From assembly GCA_903813345.2 (NCBI GenBank), contig CAIIXF020000006.1, positions 33,455,524 through 33,519,523 of the forward strand: a stretch of DNA of 64,000 bases. Direction: 5' to 3'. Below the pieces are notes generated by a model. The model ran no database searches. It was given only the letters and a program-made list of their open reading frames with translations, and was not told the origin of the DNA. Made by a program: the position numbers and the translations under genes. Shown here in pieces: positions 1 to 9,566 of this stretch; position 1 is the first letter of the stretch, and every line of letters starts with the position of its first letter. The DNA comes from Owenia fusiformis (Eukaryota; Annelida; Polychaeta; Sabellida; Oweniidae).

Positions 1-1874
1 CCTTCGACTCTTTCTCAAGATTTGGGCCCTATATTGTACCCCTACCTTATCATCCTGGTGTCTCGTTTATAACACCACAATGCGAAGTTACTTAAGCATG
101 ATAAAAAGTGTATGTGTGGATGGGGGGGAGATTTGACCCCTCACTTGTATACTCAACCGGCCAAGTATTAACAGTACAAAAGGGAGAAAAAATCCATCAG
201 GTCCATAATTCTACACGTTCACGTACAAGTTTAAAAAACGTGTATCTTAAATTTATTTAGAACTACGCCTTTGTACCAGCGACACACTTTCACATGTGCG
301 TCTTTACAATGAAACACAATAACGAAAATTGCAACTTTAGGATCTTTAAAAAAGTTGCAATATCCTTCCTGGTTAGAATAGGTTTCCACGTACAACTAAA
401 AACACTATATAAAATAACTATCTATACACCATCAATGCAAATATATGCTTTCTTCCATTCGGATACTCATAGCATCTTTCTGTTTCACCTGAAACACAGG
501 GCTGAGAAGAAATGAGATGACATGGTTTATCATGATGGCTTTCTTAGAGAATACGGGATGTCACATTCATTGCAACACACCTTGCAACAATGTCTTATGA
601 GGGTAATTTCTTATATTGAGAAGTTTATCATCTATTGAAATTAAATACTTGTAGCTACAAAAGGCGAATTTGTTTCAGCAGTCCTAGCTCGACATATTAT
701 AAAGAAAACAATATTTACAACATGGTATTCTTAGTAGACTGTTCAATTTGGAATTCGAAGCTTAGCCAAACATCAGCTTTCTAAAGTGCAAATTCACATT
801 AACAAATTAAGATAAGATCCACAATATGTTATCAAATGGTTAAATGCGCAAAATGTGTAGATATGTTTTCCTTAATAATGTGTGAGGAGGCCTTTCAGGC
901 AATTTTTCGAAAACCTAGTGAGAACAAGTTTGGTGTAGAGGGGAAGGGGATATCTCCCACCTCGGTCTCTCTAATGCCTAGGCCACATATGCGCCAGACA
1001 CCGGCCGATGAGTAGTCATCGGCCCATTTCTAAATCAGTTTCGACAAAAATTATGTAATTCGGCAATTTTAGTTACAAAACATGAAGGTTCATTATGTAA
1101 AATTTTGAAGACTATTGGTGTATATTTTTTAACAAAATACCAGCACCAGTCCTGTTACTTTTGGAACACCCTGTACCCTCTGGAGGTGGTAAAAAAACTA
1201 AAATGAATCCGATATACACATAATCACAAGTGAATCATCTATTAATACATCACTCTCATTTTAATAATGATGATTTTGATTTAATAATGATGATTTTGAT
1301 TTATATCAAAAGTGTTCAATAACGCAAATGCGAGTAGGTAGTTACCAGTTTCACCACCAGGTGGCTCGCTCGGGTCAGATAGCATGGCGGGTATAGTAGA
1401 AAGTTCCCTTTAACTTTAATTACATAGGTTTTAGTGGTTCAATTTTCATATAGCCCTTATGTATCGAATAGTTATGCAAATTAAAGTATGTCCAGTAAAA
1501 GAAAATGTCCAATACAAGAAAAGATATTTCACTTTTTGTGATTTTGTAATATGGGGTCTATGGGGAATCAACCCGAACTAGAAGTCACATTTTCAAAAAA
1601 TATTAAATTTTTTTGTTGATAAACAATTTTCGAAACCATATTTTTAGATGAATTTTTACATGTAGATTTCAAATATGACATCACTTTGACTGAATTTTGA
1701 ATATTTAATGATGTTATTTTGTGGAGCCCATGTCTTGCCACATCACGCGTGGAAATGACTTTGACAAACCTTGGACATCTTTCTTTCAGTCCATTGACTC
1801 TAAAATAACAAGAATTTGCATTGTAGGAGCGTAAAATTGGTTATTTGAATGCCGCCTCTTGTATTTCTCATCTG
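1..1874. other. AT-rich non-coding stretch, no gene recognised
   Basis: I find no convincing exon here on either strand. The N-terminal nucleoside-hydrolase exon, expected upstream of the gene at 9852, should carry an Asp-rich DTDxGxDDA-type motif, and I could not find it. A 20-bp unit is duplicated in tandem near 1262-1301. Around 1170 the text ttttggaacaccctgta resembles the end of a mariner-like transposon, but I see no partner end. Confidence 0.5.
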
Positions 1875-2078
1875 CAGGCCTGTCAACTTGGGAACACCTA
1901 ACATGAGTGACTTGGAAATGTTGAACACCTCCCCTCAAAATGTGGACACCTTGGTCCAAATCTGAACACCCTGATCCAAATTTTGAACACCTTGGTTTAA
2001 ATTTTATTACATCTTGCCAAATTTTGAACACCTCAAATTTTTCGCACTCGCTACGCTCGCGTTTCAAACATCCATCAA

Positions 2079-2110
<32 letters not shown>

Positions 2111-2352
2111 CGTACGTACGAAAAATTTCGAACGGAATGCGTGACATATACGTAATTCGTGTGAAAAGTCCGAACGTAATGCGTGCATTTTTTGCCGTCG
2201 TTCGTATTTTTGCTATGTAGACGATCTTTTTTAGAAAAGTAAAATGCGTATTTGCGTGACATTTTCTGTCATGCAAAAATAACTGGCGTGACTTCAAATT
2301 CTTCAGCAAATGCGTGACAAATACGCAAATTGCGGGACAGTTGACAGGCCTG
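1875..2352. mobile_element. Non-autonomous TIR element, copy 1, with 6-bp target duplication
   Basis: The ends are perfect 14-bp inverted repeats, CAGGCCTGTCAACT and its complement. The hexamer CATCTG lies immediately outside each end (1869-1874 and 2353-2358). The interior holds a run of about 30 G at 2081-2110 and repeated 'gcgtgacatatacg'-like motifs, with no transposase. A second copy lies at 37415-37900 in the opposite orientation. The CAG...CTG ends resemble hAT elements, but hAT normally makes 8-bp duplications, so the superfamily is uncertain. Confidence 0.8.
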
Positions 2353-2394
2353 CATCTGCCTCTTGTACACAAAGTTACTGAAACCAACTGCTAA

Positions 2395-2930
2395 GGTGGA
2401 TTTTTTGTTCCAGGTATTACATTTGTGCAGGGTAACACTAATGTGGATTCTTTGTTCCAGGTATTGCATGTGTGCAGGGTAACACTAATGTGGATTCTTT
2501 GTTCCAGGTATTACATGTGTGCAGGGTAACACTTATGTGGATTTTTTGTTCCAGGTATTACATGTGTGCAGGATAACACTAATGTGGATTCTTTGTTCCA
2601 GGTATTACATGTGTGCAGGGTAACACTAATGTGGATTCTTTGTTCCAGGTATTACATGTGTGCAGGGTAACACTAATGTGGATTCTTTGTTCCAGGTATT
2701 ACATGTGTGCAGGGTAACACTTATGTGGATTTTTTGTTCCAGGTATTACATGTGTGCAGGGTAACACTAATGTGGATTCTTTGTTCCAGGTATTACATGT
2801 GTGCAGGGTAACATTAATGTGGGTTCTTTGTTCCAGGTATTGCGTGTGTGCAGGGTAACACTAATGTGGATTCTTTGTTCAAGGTATTACATGTGTGCAG
2901 GGTAACATTAATGTGGGTTCTTTGTTCCAG
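2395..2930 (+). repeat. 47-bp minisatellite made of splice acceptor plus exon start (left part)
   Basis: About 11 near-identical 47-bp units. Each consists of tctttgttccag, which looks like a pyrimidine tract with AG acceptor, followed by 35 nt that translate as ITCVQGNTNVD, the same residues that begin the nucleoside hydrolase exon at 9852. The array is interrupted after 2930 by a LINE insertion and resumes at 9619. Units differ by a few substitutions (aacactaat/aacattaat, gattc/gattt/ggttc). Confidence 0.9.
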
Positions 2931-3507
2931 ATAAGAACTTACATAACATTCAAAAATGTCTTTGAAAGAGAGGGTTATTTAGATATACAAAATAAAAATT
3001 ACAGACAAGCAATAAGTAGATTTAGGCTTAGTTCACACAAATTACATATAGAAATTGGTCGTCATTTGAAGCCTAAGCCAAGACCTTTTGATGAACGTTT
3101 ATGTAATATGTGTGGTATTTTAGAAGATGAACAACACTTTATCATGGTGTGCAAGAAAAATACAACAGAGAGAAAACTTTTGTTTGACACCCTTACGCAA
3201 TTTAATTTTGTAGGAAGTCCTAACTTTATTTACAAAAAGCTTTTGTCTCATAAAAATTCTTATGTAATTTTACACCTAGCAAAGTTCATTTATCATTCAT
3301 TCAAAAAACTGGATTAATATTGTAACAATGATACATCACACTGATGTTTTAAATTCCGTCATGTTGTATCTGTATTTTACAATTATCTCATTTTGTATTT
3401 TACATTTTGTGATGCTGTAATTGTATTTTACAACTTTGTATATTTTCTACGAAGTAGTTAGTTTAGTCTTAGTTTAATTTTGTATATTGTAGTTTGTAGT
3501 GACTTAA
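2931..3507 (+). pseudogene. LINE (non-LTR retrotransposon) 3' fragment: ORF C-terminus and UTR
   Basis: The frame ending at the stop at 3315-3317 encodes the C-terminal tail of a non-LTR retrotransposon polyprotein. It has a segment reading RFRLSSHKLHIEIGRH and a zinc-knuckle-like CNMCGILEDEQHFIMVC (Cys-x2-Cys-x8-His-x4-Cys). The 5' part is missing, as expected for a 5'-truncated LINE copy. Its start at 2931 directly abuts a minisatellite acceptor. The 3' UTR continues to 3507, is interrupted by the TTAA-flanked element, and resumes at 9567. Confidence 0.75.
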
Positions 3508-4046
3508 GGTACGTTCACACCAACGGCGAATGCCACGCTTTAAATCGGCGAGCAAAGCGCCGTCATTTTTGTCATTTTTCTTCATACCAACGGCGCTTTG
3601 ATGGCGCTTTAAAGCGGCTTGTAAAGCGGCACCAAAGCTTGATTAAAGCGTCGGGGTCGTAATAGGTCGTAGAAAAGCTCAGAGTAAAGCGGGATATTCG
3701 GCAAGAGCGCCAAAAAATGTTAAAATTTTTAAAAATTTTGGTCGCTCTGTTACGAATCGATTAAGCGCCGAGAGCGTATCAAAGCTTAACAAACCGTAAC
3801 AAAGCTCAGAAAAGCTTGACCCAAAGCGTAGGAAAGCTTAACATAGCTCTGATTGGTTCCCCACGCTATGACCAGGCTTTGTTACGCTTGAAATTACGCT
3901 TTGATAAGCTTTTATAAGCATTATTACGCTTTGATGCAATTATGACGCTTTAAATCAGGCTGTGATACGATTGCCAAGCTCTGTTGTGCATTGTTACGCT
4001 CTGTTAAGCTCTGTCACGCATTGGAAAATGTCGAGATAGCCGATTT

Positions 4047-4361
4047 CATGGCGCTTTTGATCCAATGACTATATAAAGATGCAGTAGATCCATAAAACCA
4101 TTGCATCTTTGACTCAGAACACGATGGCAGAACAACAAGATCCAGAAATTCCAGATGGACCAGAGCATGACCTATCTGAATAAGACATGATGTTTGACGC
4201 ACGGCGTGAAAGAGCGTAAGAGAGCATGAGGAAGCTTGTCAAGCGTAACAAAGTCTAACAAAGCGTTTCAATTCTTGATGTAAGCGTCTCAATTTGTTGG
4301 AAAGCTTGAGAGTCCTTCATGAAAGCGTAACAAAGGGTGTCAGATATTGATGAAAGCGTCT
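4047..4361 (+). repeat. Promoter-like segment of the TIR transposon, first copy (second at 8693-9003)
   Basis: This roughly 310-bp segment recurs in direct orientation at 8693-9003. It holds a TATA-like ctatataaag followed about 50 bp later by an ATG with a 19-codon ORF. The arrangement looks like the promoter and N-terminal end of a deleted transposase gene. Confidence 0.6.
4124..4183 (+). pseudogene. 19-codon ORF behind a TATA box in the TIR element (possible transposase N-terminus)
   Basis: The ORF encodes the acidic peptide MAEQQDPEIPDGPEHDLSE and then stops. A TATA-like sequence lies at about 4069-4077. The same promoter and ORF recur at 8769-8828. I do not recognise the peptide. A deletion-derived remnant of the parent transposase is the simplest reading and is an inference. 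Confidence 0.4.
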
Positions 4362-4566
4362 GACCTCGTGTCAGATCTTCATGCCAGATCATAACAAATC
4401 TTGAGACATCTTAACGAAGCGTGTAAAGTGGTAACATACCGTGAAGAGACTGGGGTCCCCGCTTTGAACCAAGCTCTGTTAAGCTTTCCTACGCTTTGGG
4501 TCAAGCTTTGCTGAGCTTTGTTACGGTTTTTTAAGCTTTGATACACTCTCGGCGCTTTAATCAATT
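4362..4566 (+). repeat. ~200-bp repeat unit of the TIR element (copy 1; others at 8014-9230)
   Basis: The unit starts cagcgtctgacctcgtgtc, passes through actggggtccccgc and aagctctgttaagctttcc, and ends tcggcgctttaatcaatt. Complete or partial copies recur at 8014-8240, 8246-8392, 8393-8502, 8503-8693 and 9004-9230. Confidence 0.75.
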
Positions 4567-4793
4567 CTTAAATTCCCAATAATGCCAAATACGAAAAATA
4601 GACGCAAAAAACTACAAGTAGTTGGTCAAATAGTTTATTGTACCTAACTAAACTAAAACAATAAACTACAATAGAAGTTACATAATATTATAATGCGTTA
4701 ATTAAAAGATGTTACGTAATAATACAATAGAAAATACATAACAGTACATTGCATTAAAGTAGTTACATAATAGCATATAATATTATGACCTCC
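4567..4793 (-). repeat. Ngaro terminal repeat B2
   Basis: 227 bp, nearly identical to 4991-5217 and 7701-7927 in direct orientation. The single difference I saw is atacg versus acacg near the start. Confidence 0.8.
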
Positions 4794-4990
4794 CAGTCCA
4801 GTACACCCTAATTCAATTAAGGGGAGGGTGGGAGGGAGCATTAGCTAAAAATATTACATGTTTAGTGCTTGGCTGCAGTAGCTGAAGTGATTAGATGATC
4901 TAGACATAATTAAAAGTTCATGACCTTTGCATGAACTGCAGAACCAGATGGCAACCTCTATAATTTAAATCTATTTCAACTGAAATTAAA
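4794..4990 (-). repeat. Ngaro repeat A2
   Basis: 155 bp of it (4836-4990) recurs at 7546-7700, immediately upstream of the truncated RT. The outer 42 bp (4794-4835), including a G-rich ggggagggtgggagg, is present only here. Confidence 0.75.
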
Positions 4991-5217
4991 CTTAAATTCC
5001 CAATAATGCCAAACACGAAAAATAGACGCAAAAAACTACAAGTAGTTGGTCAAATAGTTTATTGTACCTAACTAAACTAAAACAATAAACTACAATAGAA
5101 GTTACATAATATTATAATGCGTTAATTAAAAGATGTTACGTAATAATACAATAGAAAATACATAACAGTACATTGCATTAAAGTAGTTACATAATAGCAT
5201 ATAATATTATGACCTCC
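4991..5217 (-). repeat. Ngaro repeat B1
   Basis: Follows the tyrosine recombinase stop directly on the minus strand. It is a direct copy of 4567-4793. Confidence 0.8.
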
Positions 5218-5233
5218 GAACCCAAACTTGATG

Positions 5234-6160
5234 TTAAGTAGAAGTAGTAGAAGGTAGGTTAGTTGAAAAAGATTTTGCCATCTCTACTTTTGAAGCTACA
5301 GGTAATTCAAGATAAACCTTATATGCGTCTGACTTCCAGTCACCTAGAATCTGGATGACATTAGGGGGAAGGCCTCTTTGTAGAGCCCAAGATGCGCCTC
5401 CCCTCCTAAAGGAATGAGGTGAAAAACAAGTACGGTCATAACCTGCCTTAGCTAAGCATGTGCCCAGGAGAGATGAGAACAGGGAGGGGGGAAAAGGTTT
5501 ACCTCTGGGCAACGTAAAGAGGGGGTAGTCTGGGCTGGAGGGGAAAGTAATAGCAAGGGCAGATAGTAGTGCAGATACTGGGCAAAGGGGGTGGCCTTTG
5601 ATCTCAGTAAGCGGCACTTGCAAGATTCTCTCTCCAGACTGAATAGTCTTTGACCATTTCACATTAAGTAAGACCCCCCAGGGAAAAAATGTTACATCTC
5701 TCCTGCACAAATGTTTGCTCTTGTCAAACTCTGAAGGTAACACATTAGATCTCCTAAACAGGCCATAGAAAGCAACTAAACAGACACCCCAGAAAACCAC
5801 ATGAAGGGGATCATCCATATTTAGTTGCTTCCTAATGTCCAGCAAATGAGTTGGAGTAATAGCAGATTTCCTAATTGGTTTCCTGCCTAGGGTCTTTGTG
5901 AGACCCAAAATGATGGTGTCCAGCCTATAATTGTTATTTAATGGGTTTGCATAACCACTTTCCAAGTGGAGTAGCCTGACAACATTAAGATACAGTTTCA
6001 CTGATGCTGGAGTAATGACCCCAGCTAATGAAGCAACATAGCGTTCCAGGTGTAATTGATTAACTGGTACTGGGTTGTAACCCATATTGTTACAAAATAC
6101 TAGATATTTTTGGAGCTGGGCTGCATATGTTGATCTGGTAGAGGGGGTGTAGCAATTCAT
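5234..6160 (-). CDS. Tyrosine recombinase of the Ngaro-like retrotransposon
   Basis: 308 residues from the ATG at 6160, which overlaps the RT stop in an ATGA arrangement. The open frame extends 9 codons further upstream without another ATG. The enzyme class inserts a circular DNA copy of the element by site-specific strand exchange through a tyrosine nucleophile. An N-terminal SAM-like domain comes first (STRSTYAAQLQKYLVFCN). The catalytic domain contains the first Arg in GLFRRSNVL, the H-x-x-R box in SPHSFRRGGASWALQRG, and the tyrosine in GDWKSDAYKVYLELP near the C-terminus. The frame is intact from start to stop, so the insertion is young or under little decay. The last 20 or so codons are duplicated at 7928-7995. 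Confidence 0.9.
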   Translation of the reverse strand: MNCYTPSTRSTYAAQLQKYLVFCNNMGYNPVPVNQLHLERYVASLAGVITPASVKLYLNVVRLLHLESGYANPLNNNYRLDTIILGLTKTLGRKPIRKSAITPTHLLDIRKQLNMDDPLHVVFWGVCLVAFYGLFRRSNVLPSEFDKSKHLCRRDVTFFPWGVLLNVKWSKTIQSGERILQVPLTEIKGHPLCPVSALLSALAITFPSSPDYPLFTLPRGKPFPPSLFSSLLGTCLAKAGYDRTCFSPHSFRRGGASWALQRGLPPNVIQILGDWKSDAYKVYLELPVASKVEMAKSFSTNLPSTTST

Positions 6161-7551
6161 GCGTAGTGTAGCGATTGTGTTATCCAATTCTTCTTCCAGC
6201 TCAGCCAGTTGCGGACCTGCGGCAGAATGGAAAACAGAGAATTAAAACTCATGTGTGGTATTAAGTCCATAACAGACATTCCTGAACAAGGGAAGCGGCC
6301 AGGGTATAACAAGGCTTCCAAGGATAGGAGGGCATGGGGTTCATGAAGTCTGGAGATTGTATCTGCCATCACATTATTTAGTCCCTTGACATGGTGTGCT
6401 CTTAGATCAAAGTTGTAAGTCACTGATATCCAGAACATATGTCTTAGTATATCCATAATAACAGGATGTCGAGACCTCCCATAGTTGATCACTGCCATTG
6501 CAACAGAAGAATCGGTTGCAAGTTGAACCTTCTTATTTGACCATGTGTGCCCCCATCTCAATACAGAGAAGTATGCAGAGAGTATCTCCTTATAATTGAT
6601 ATGGTAATCCTTAAGAGAAGGGGTATCACGATGGAAATTTATATATGCCCAATCTCCATCATAGTATAAGCCTGCTCCAGTATTGCAAGCATCCAGCTCG
6701 ACAGTCACAACTGGATTGTTGTCCATTATTAAAGATTTTCCATGGAATGTGTCTATGTACTTAATCCACCAGTCTATGTCTTTATAGAATTGAGTCCCTA
6801 GCATGTATTTGTGTTTGCTGCGTTTGAGTGATCGTATGGTATCCAGGATCCGTTGGAGGAAATGCCTACCCCCTTTGACGACCTGGGTTGCCCAATGAAG
6901 TTTACCAGCCAATGATTCAAGCTGGGATCTAGCGGCGCGTTTTTTGCTTGAAAATTCGATGAGTAATGCTTTCAAGCTATTTAGATTTTCCTCTGGCAAT
7001 GTCAGTTGCATTTTTATAGTATCAATGTTTATGCCTAAGAAAGTTAGAACCTGTGTAGGTCCTTCCACCTTTGACCAGTTTATGCTCAGACCAAGGGACC
7101 TGATCAATCCAATCAATGTGTCCCTTGCTTCTTGACACTCCTTATATGTAGAGTAAACTAGGCAGAAATCGTCGAGATAAACAACAATGTTGTGAAATCC
7201 TCTGTTGATCATCATACGCTTAACAGATTGCGTAAGTCTGTGGAATATTTCTGGAGCTTTCCGTGCTCCAAACATGAGTCTCTTGTCTATCATATATGTA
7301 TATGAATTGTCACCTCGAAATTTCCACTTAAGGCCAGTATACAGATAATCACTGGGAGATATCGGCACTGATCTATACGCTTCTGATAGGTCCACCTTAC
7401 ATAAAAAGTATCCATGCTTAACTAAAGCAGTAACTTCCGATAGAGATTGATACTTAAAACTGTTTTTTGTAGCATAGTCATTTAATCCATTTCCATGCGG
7501 CATAGAACAATCATGAATCAGCCTAATCTTTTGATACTTAAAACTGAGCAT
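6157..7551 (-). CDS. Reverse transcriptase/RNase H of the Ngaro-like retrotransposon, N-terminally truncated
   Basis: 464 residues from the first ATG at 7551, which lies in the A repeat and is probably not the native start. The RT fingers are cut off just before RLIHDCSMPHGNGLNDYA. The palm follows with KVDLSEAYRSVPISPSDY (motif A) and the YLDD box in VVYLDDFCLV (motif C). The RNase H domain has VELDACNTGAG, the helix KEILSAYFSVLRW, LATDSSVAMAVIN and HHVKGLNNVMADTISR. This RT-RH order without an integrase, followed by a tyrosine recombinase, is diagnostic of the DIRS order. The protein would lack about the first 100 residues of a normal RT, so this copy is not autonomous. Confidence 0.9.
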   Translation of the reverse strand: MLSFKYQKIRLIHDCSMPHGNGLNDYATKNSFKYQSLSEVTALVKHGYFLCKVDLSEAYRSVPISPSDYLYTGLKWKFRGDNSYTYMIDKRLMFGARKAPEIFHRLTQSVKRMMINRGFHNIVVYLDDFCLVYSTYKECQEARDTLIGLIRSLGLSINWSKVEGPTQVLTFLGINIDTIKMQLTLPEENLNSLKALLIEFSSKKRAARSQLESLAGKLHWATQVVKGGRHFLQRILDTIRSLKRSKHKYMLGTQFYKDIDWWIKYIDTFHGKSLIMDNNPVVTVELDACNTGAGLYYDGDWAYINFHRDTPSLKDYHINYKEILSAYFSVLRWGHTWSNKKVQLATDSSVAMAVINYGRSRHPVIMDILRHMFWISVTYNFDLRAHHVKGLNNVMADTISRLHEPHALLSLEALLYPGRFPCSGMSVMDLIPHMSFNSLFSILPQVRNWLSWKKNWITQSLHYA

Positions 7552-7995
7552 TAGCTAAAAATATTACATGTTTAGTGCTTGGCTGCAGTAGCTGAAGTGA
7601 TTAGATGATCTAGACATAATTAAAAGTTCATGACCTTTGCATGAACTGCAGAACCAGATGGCAACCTCTATAATTTAAATCTATTTCAACTGAAATTAAA
7701 CTTAAATTCCCAATAATGCCAAATACGAAAAATAGACGCAAAAAACTACAAGTAGTTGGTCAAATAGTTTATTGTACCTAACTAAACTAAAACAATAAAC
7801 TACAATAGAAGTTACATAATATTATAATGCGTTAATTAAAAGATGTTACGTAATAATACAATAGAAAATACATAACAGTACATTGCATTAAAGTAGTTAC
7901 ATAATAGCATATAATATTATGACCTCCGAACCCAAACTTGATGTTAAGTAGAAGTAGTAGAAGGTAGGTTAGTTGAAAAAGATTTTGCCATCTCT
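7546..7995 (-). repeat. 450-bp direct repeat of 4836-5285 flanking the Ngaro coding region
   Basis: It contains partial A (7546-7700), B (7701-7927) and the recombinase C-terminal codons plus spacer (7928-7995) in the same order as 4836-5285. It looks LTR-like, but it includes recombinase coding sequence. It is best explained by a fusion of two element copies or by an opened circle. Confidence 0.8.
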
Positions 7996-8013
7996 TGGAG
8001 CCCGAACAGGGAC
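7996..8013 (+). other. Primer-binding-site-like 18-mer matching the 3' end of tRNA-Lys
   Basis: The sequence TGGAGCCCGAACAGGGAC differs at one base from the complement of the tRNA-Lys(UUU) 3' end used as a primer-binding site by many LTR retroelements. It lies exactly at the junction between the Ngaro repeat (ending 7995) and the host TIR transposon (resuming at 8014). No LTR is recognisable beside it. Confidence 0.5.
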
Positions 8014-9230
8014 AGCGTCTGACCTCGTGTCAGATCTTCATGCCAGATCATAACAAATCTTGAGACATCTTAACGAAGCGTGTAAAGTGGTAACATACCG
8101 TGAAGAGACTGGGGTCCCCGCTTTGAACCAAGCTCTGTTAAGCTTTCCTACGCTTTGGGTCAAGCTTTGCTGAGCTTTGTTACGGTTTTTTAAGCTTTGA
8201 TACACTCTCGGCGCTTTAATCAATTCGTAACAGAACGCCCAAAATAGCGTGTAAAGTGGTAACATACCGTGAAGAGACTGGGGTCCCCGCTTTGAACCAA
8301 GCTCTGTTAAGCTTTCCTACGCTTTGGGTCAAGCTTTGCTGAGCTTTGTTACGGTTTTTTTAAGCTTTGATACACTCTCGGCGCTTTAATCAAGCTCTGT
8401 TAAGCTTTCCTACGCTTTGGGTCAAGCTTTGCTGAGCTTTGTTACGGTTTTTTAAGCTTTGATACACTCTCGGCGCTTTAATCAATTCGTAACAGAACGC
8501 CCATGCCAGATCATAACAAATCTTGAGACATCTTAACGAAGCGTGTAAAGTGGTAACATACCGTGAAGAGACTGGGGTCCCCGCTTTGAACCAAGCTCTG
8601 TTAAGCTTTCCTACGCTTTGGGTCAAGCTTTGCTGAGCTTTGTTACGGTTTTTTAAGCTTTGATACACTCTCGGCGCTTTAATCAATTCGTAATGGCGCT
8701 TTTGATCCAATGACTATATAAAGATGCAGTAGATCCATAAAACCATTGCATCTTTGACTCAGAACACGATGGCAGAACAACAAGATCCAGAAATTCCAGA
8801 TGGACCAGAGCATGACCTATCTGAATAAGACATGATGTTTGACGCACGGCGTGAAAGAGCGTAAGAGAGCATGAGGAAGCTTGTCAAGCGTAACAAAGTC
8901 TAACAAAGCGTTTCAATTCTTGATGTAAGCGTCTCAATTTGTTGGAAAGCTTGAGAGTCCTTCATGAAAGCGTAACAAAGGGTGTCAGATATTGATGAAA
9001 GCGTCTGACCTCGTGTCAGATCTTCATGCCAGATCATAACAAATCTTGAGACATCTTAACGAAGCGTGTAAAGTGGTAACATACCGTGAAGAGACTGGGG
9101 TCCCCGCTTTGAACCAAGCTCTGTTAAGCTTTCCTACGCTTTGGGTCAAGCTTTGCTGAGCTTTGTTACGGTTTTTTAAGCTTTGATACACTCTCGGCGC
9201 TTTAATCAATTCGTAACAGAACGCCCAAAA
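8014..9230 (+). repeat. Tandem and partial copies of TIR-element internal units
   Basis: Five complete or partial copies of the ~200-bp unit (8014-8240, 8246-8392, 8393-8502, 8503-8693, 9004-9230), with the promoter/mini-ORF segment at 8693-9003. The short minus-strand ORFs here sharing VYQSLKNRNKAQQSLTQS are translations of this repeat and not genes. Confidence 0.75.
8769..8828 (+). pseudogene. Second copy of the 19-codon ORF behind a TATA box
   Basis: Identical in translation to 4124-4183, with the same upstream ctatataaag. Confidence 0.4.
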
Positions 9231-9566
9231 TTTTTAAACAGTTTAAACTTTTTTGGCGCTCTTGCCGAATATCCCGCTTTACTCCGAATTTTTCTACGAC
9301 CTATTACGACCCCGACGCTTTAATCAAGCTTTGTTACGCTTTGGTGCCGCTTTACAAGCCGCTTTGAAGCGCCATCAAAGCGCTGTTTGAGCGAACGCTT
9401 AAACAGTTTAAATTTTTTAGCGCTCTTGCCGAACATCCCGCTTTACTCCCGAGCTTTTCTACGACCTATTACGACCCCGACGCTTTAATCAAGCTTTGTT
9501 ACACTTTGGTGCCGCTTTACAAGCCTCTTTAAAGCGCCATCAAAGCGCCGTTGGTGTGAACGTAGC

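Larger units (their letters stand above)
4567..7995 (-). mobile_element. Ngaro/DIRS-like tyrosine-recombinase retrotransposon, rearranged and 5'-truncated
   Basis: The element carries reverse transcriptase/RNase H and tyrosine recombinase ORFs on the minus strand and no integrase. That gene set defines the DIRS order. Downstream of the ORFs lies a B-A-B repeat arrangement (B1 4991-5217, A2 4794-4990, B2 4567-4793), and part of A precedes the RT (7546-7700). This matches the split direct repeats of Ngaro elements. Upstream of the partial A1 is a further copy of B plus the last codons of the recombinase (7701-7995), so two element copies or a circle junction are fused. The gag-like ORF and the RT N-terminus are missing. 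It is inserted in the TTAA-flanked TIR transposon. Confidence 0.85.
3508..9566. mobile_element. Non-autonomous TIR DNA transposon with TTAA target duplication (contains nested Ngaro element)
   Basis: The left end reads GGTACGTTCACACCAACGG and the right end, reverse complemented, GCTACGTTCACACCAACGG. TTAA lies immediately outside both (3504-3507 and 9567-9570). Longer subterminal regions (about 3508-3720 and 9230-9566) are also inverted copies, rich in aaagcg/aagctt motifs. Without the nested element the transposon would be about 2.6 kb. A TTAA duplication is typical of piggyBac and Kolobok elements. No transposase remains, so the superfamily is not determined. Internal segments are duplicated in tandem (see 4047-4361 and 8014-9230). 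Confidence 0.75.

Noticed and set aside
1786-2387. ORFs with polyproline or polyglycine runs on both strands
   Set aside because: They translate the 30-base G run inside a TIR element; no coding signal otherwise.
4836-7995. LTR retrotransposon with 450-bp LTRs
   Set aside because: The direct repeats include recombinase codons, there is no protease or integrase, and a tyrosine recombinase is present; Ngaro split repeats explain it better.
4379-9209. Several identical ~60-100-codon minus ORFs (VYQSLKNRNKAQQS)
   Set aside because: They recur because the TIR element's ~200-bp unit is repeated; no start context or homology.
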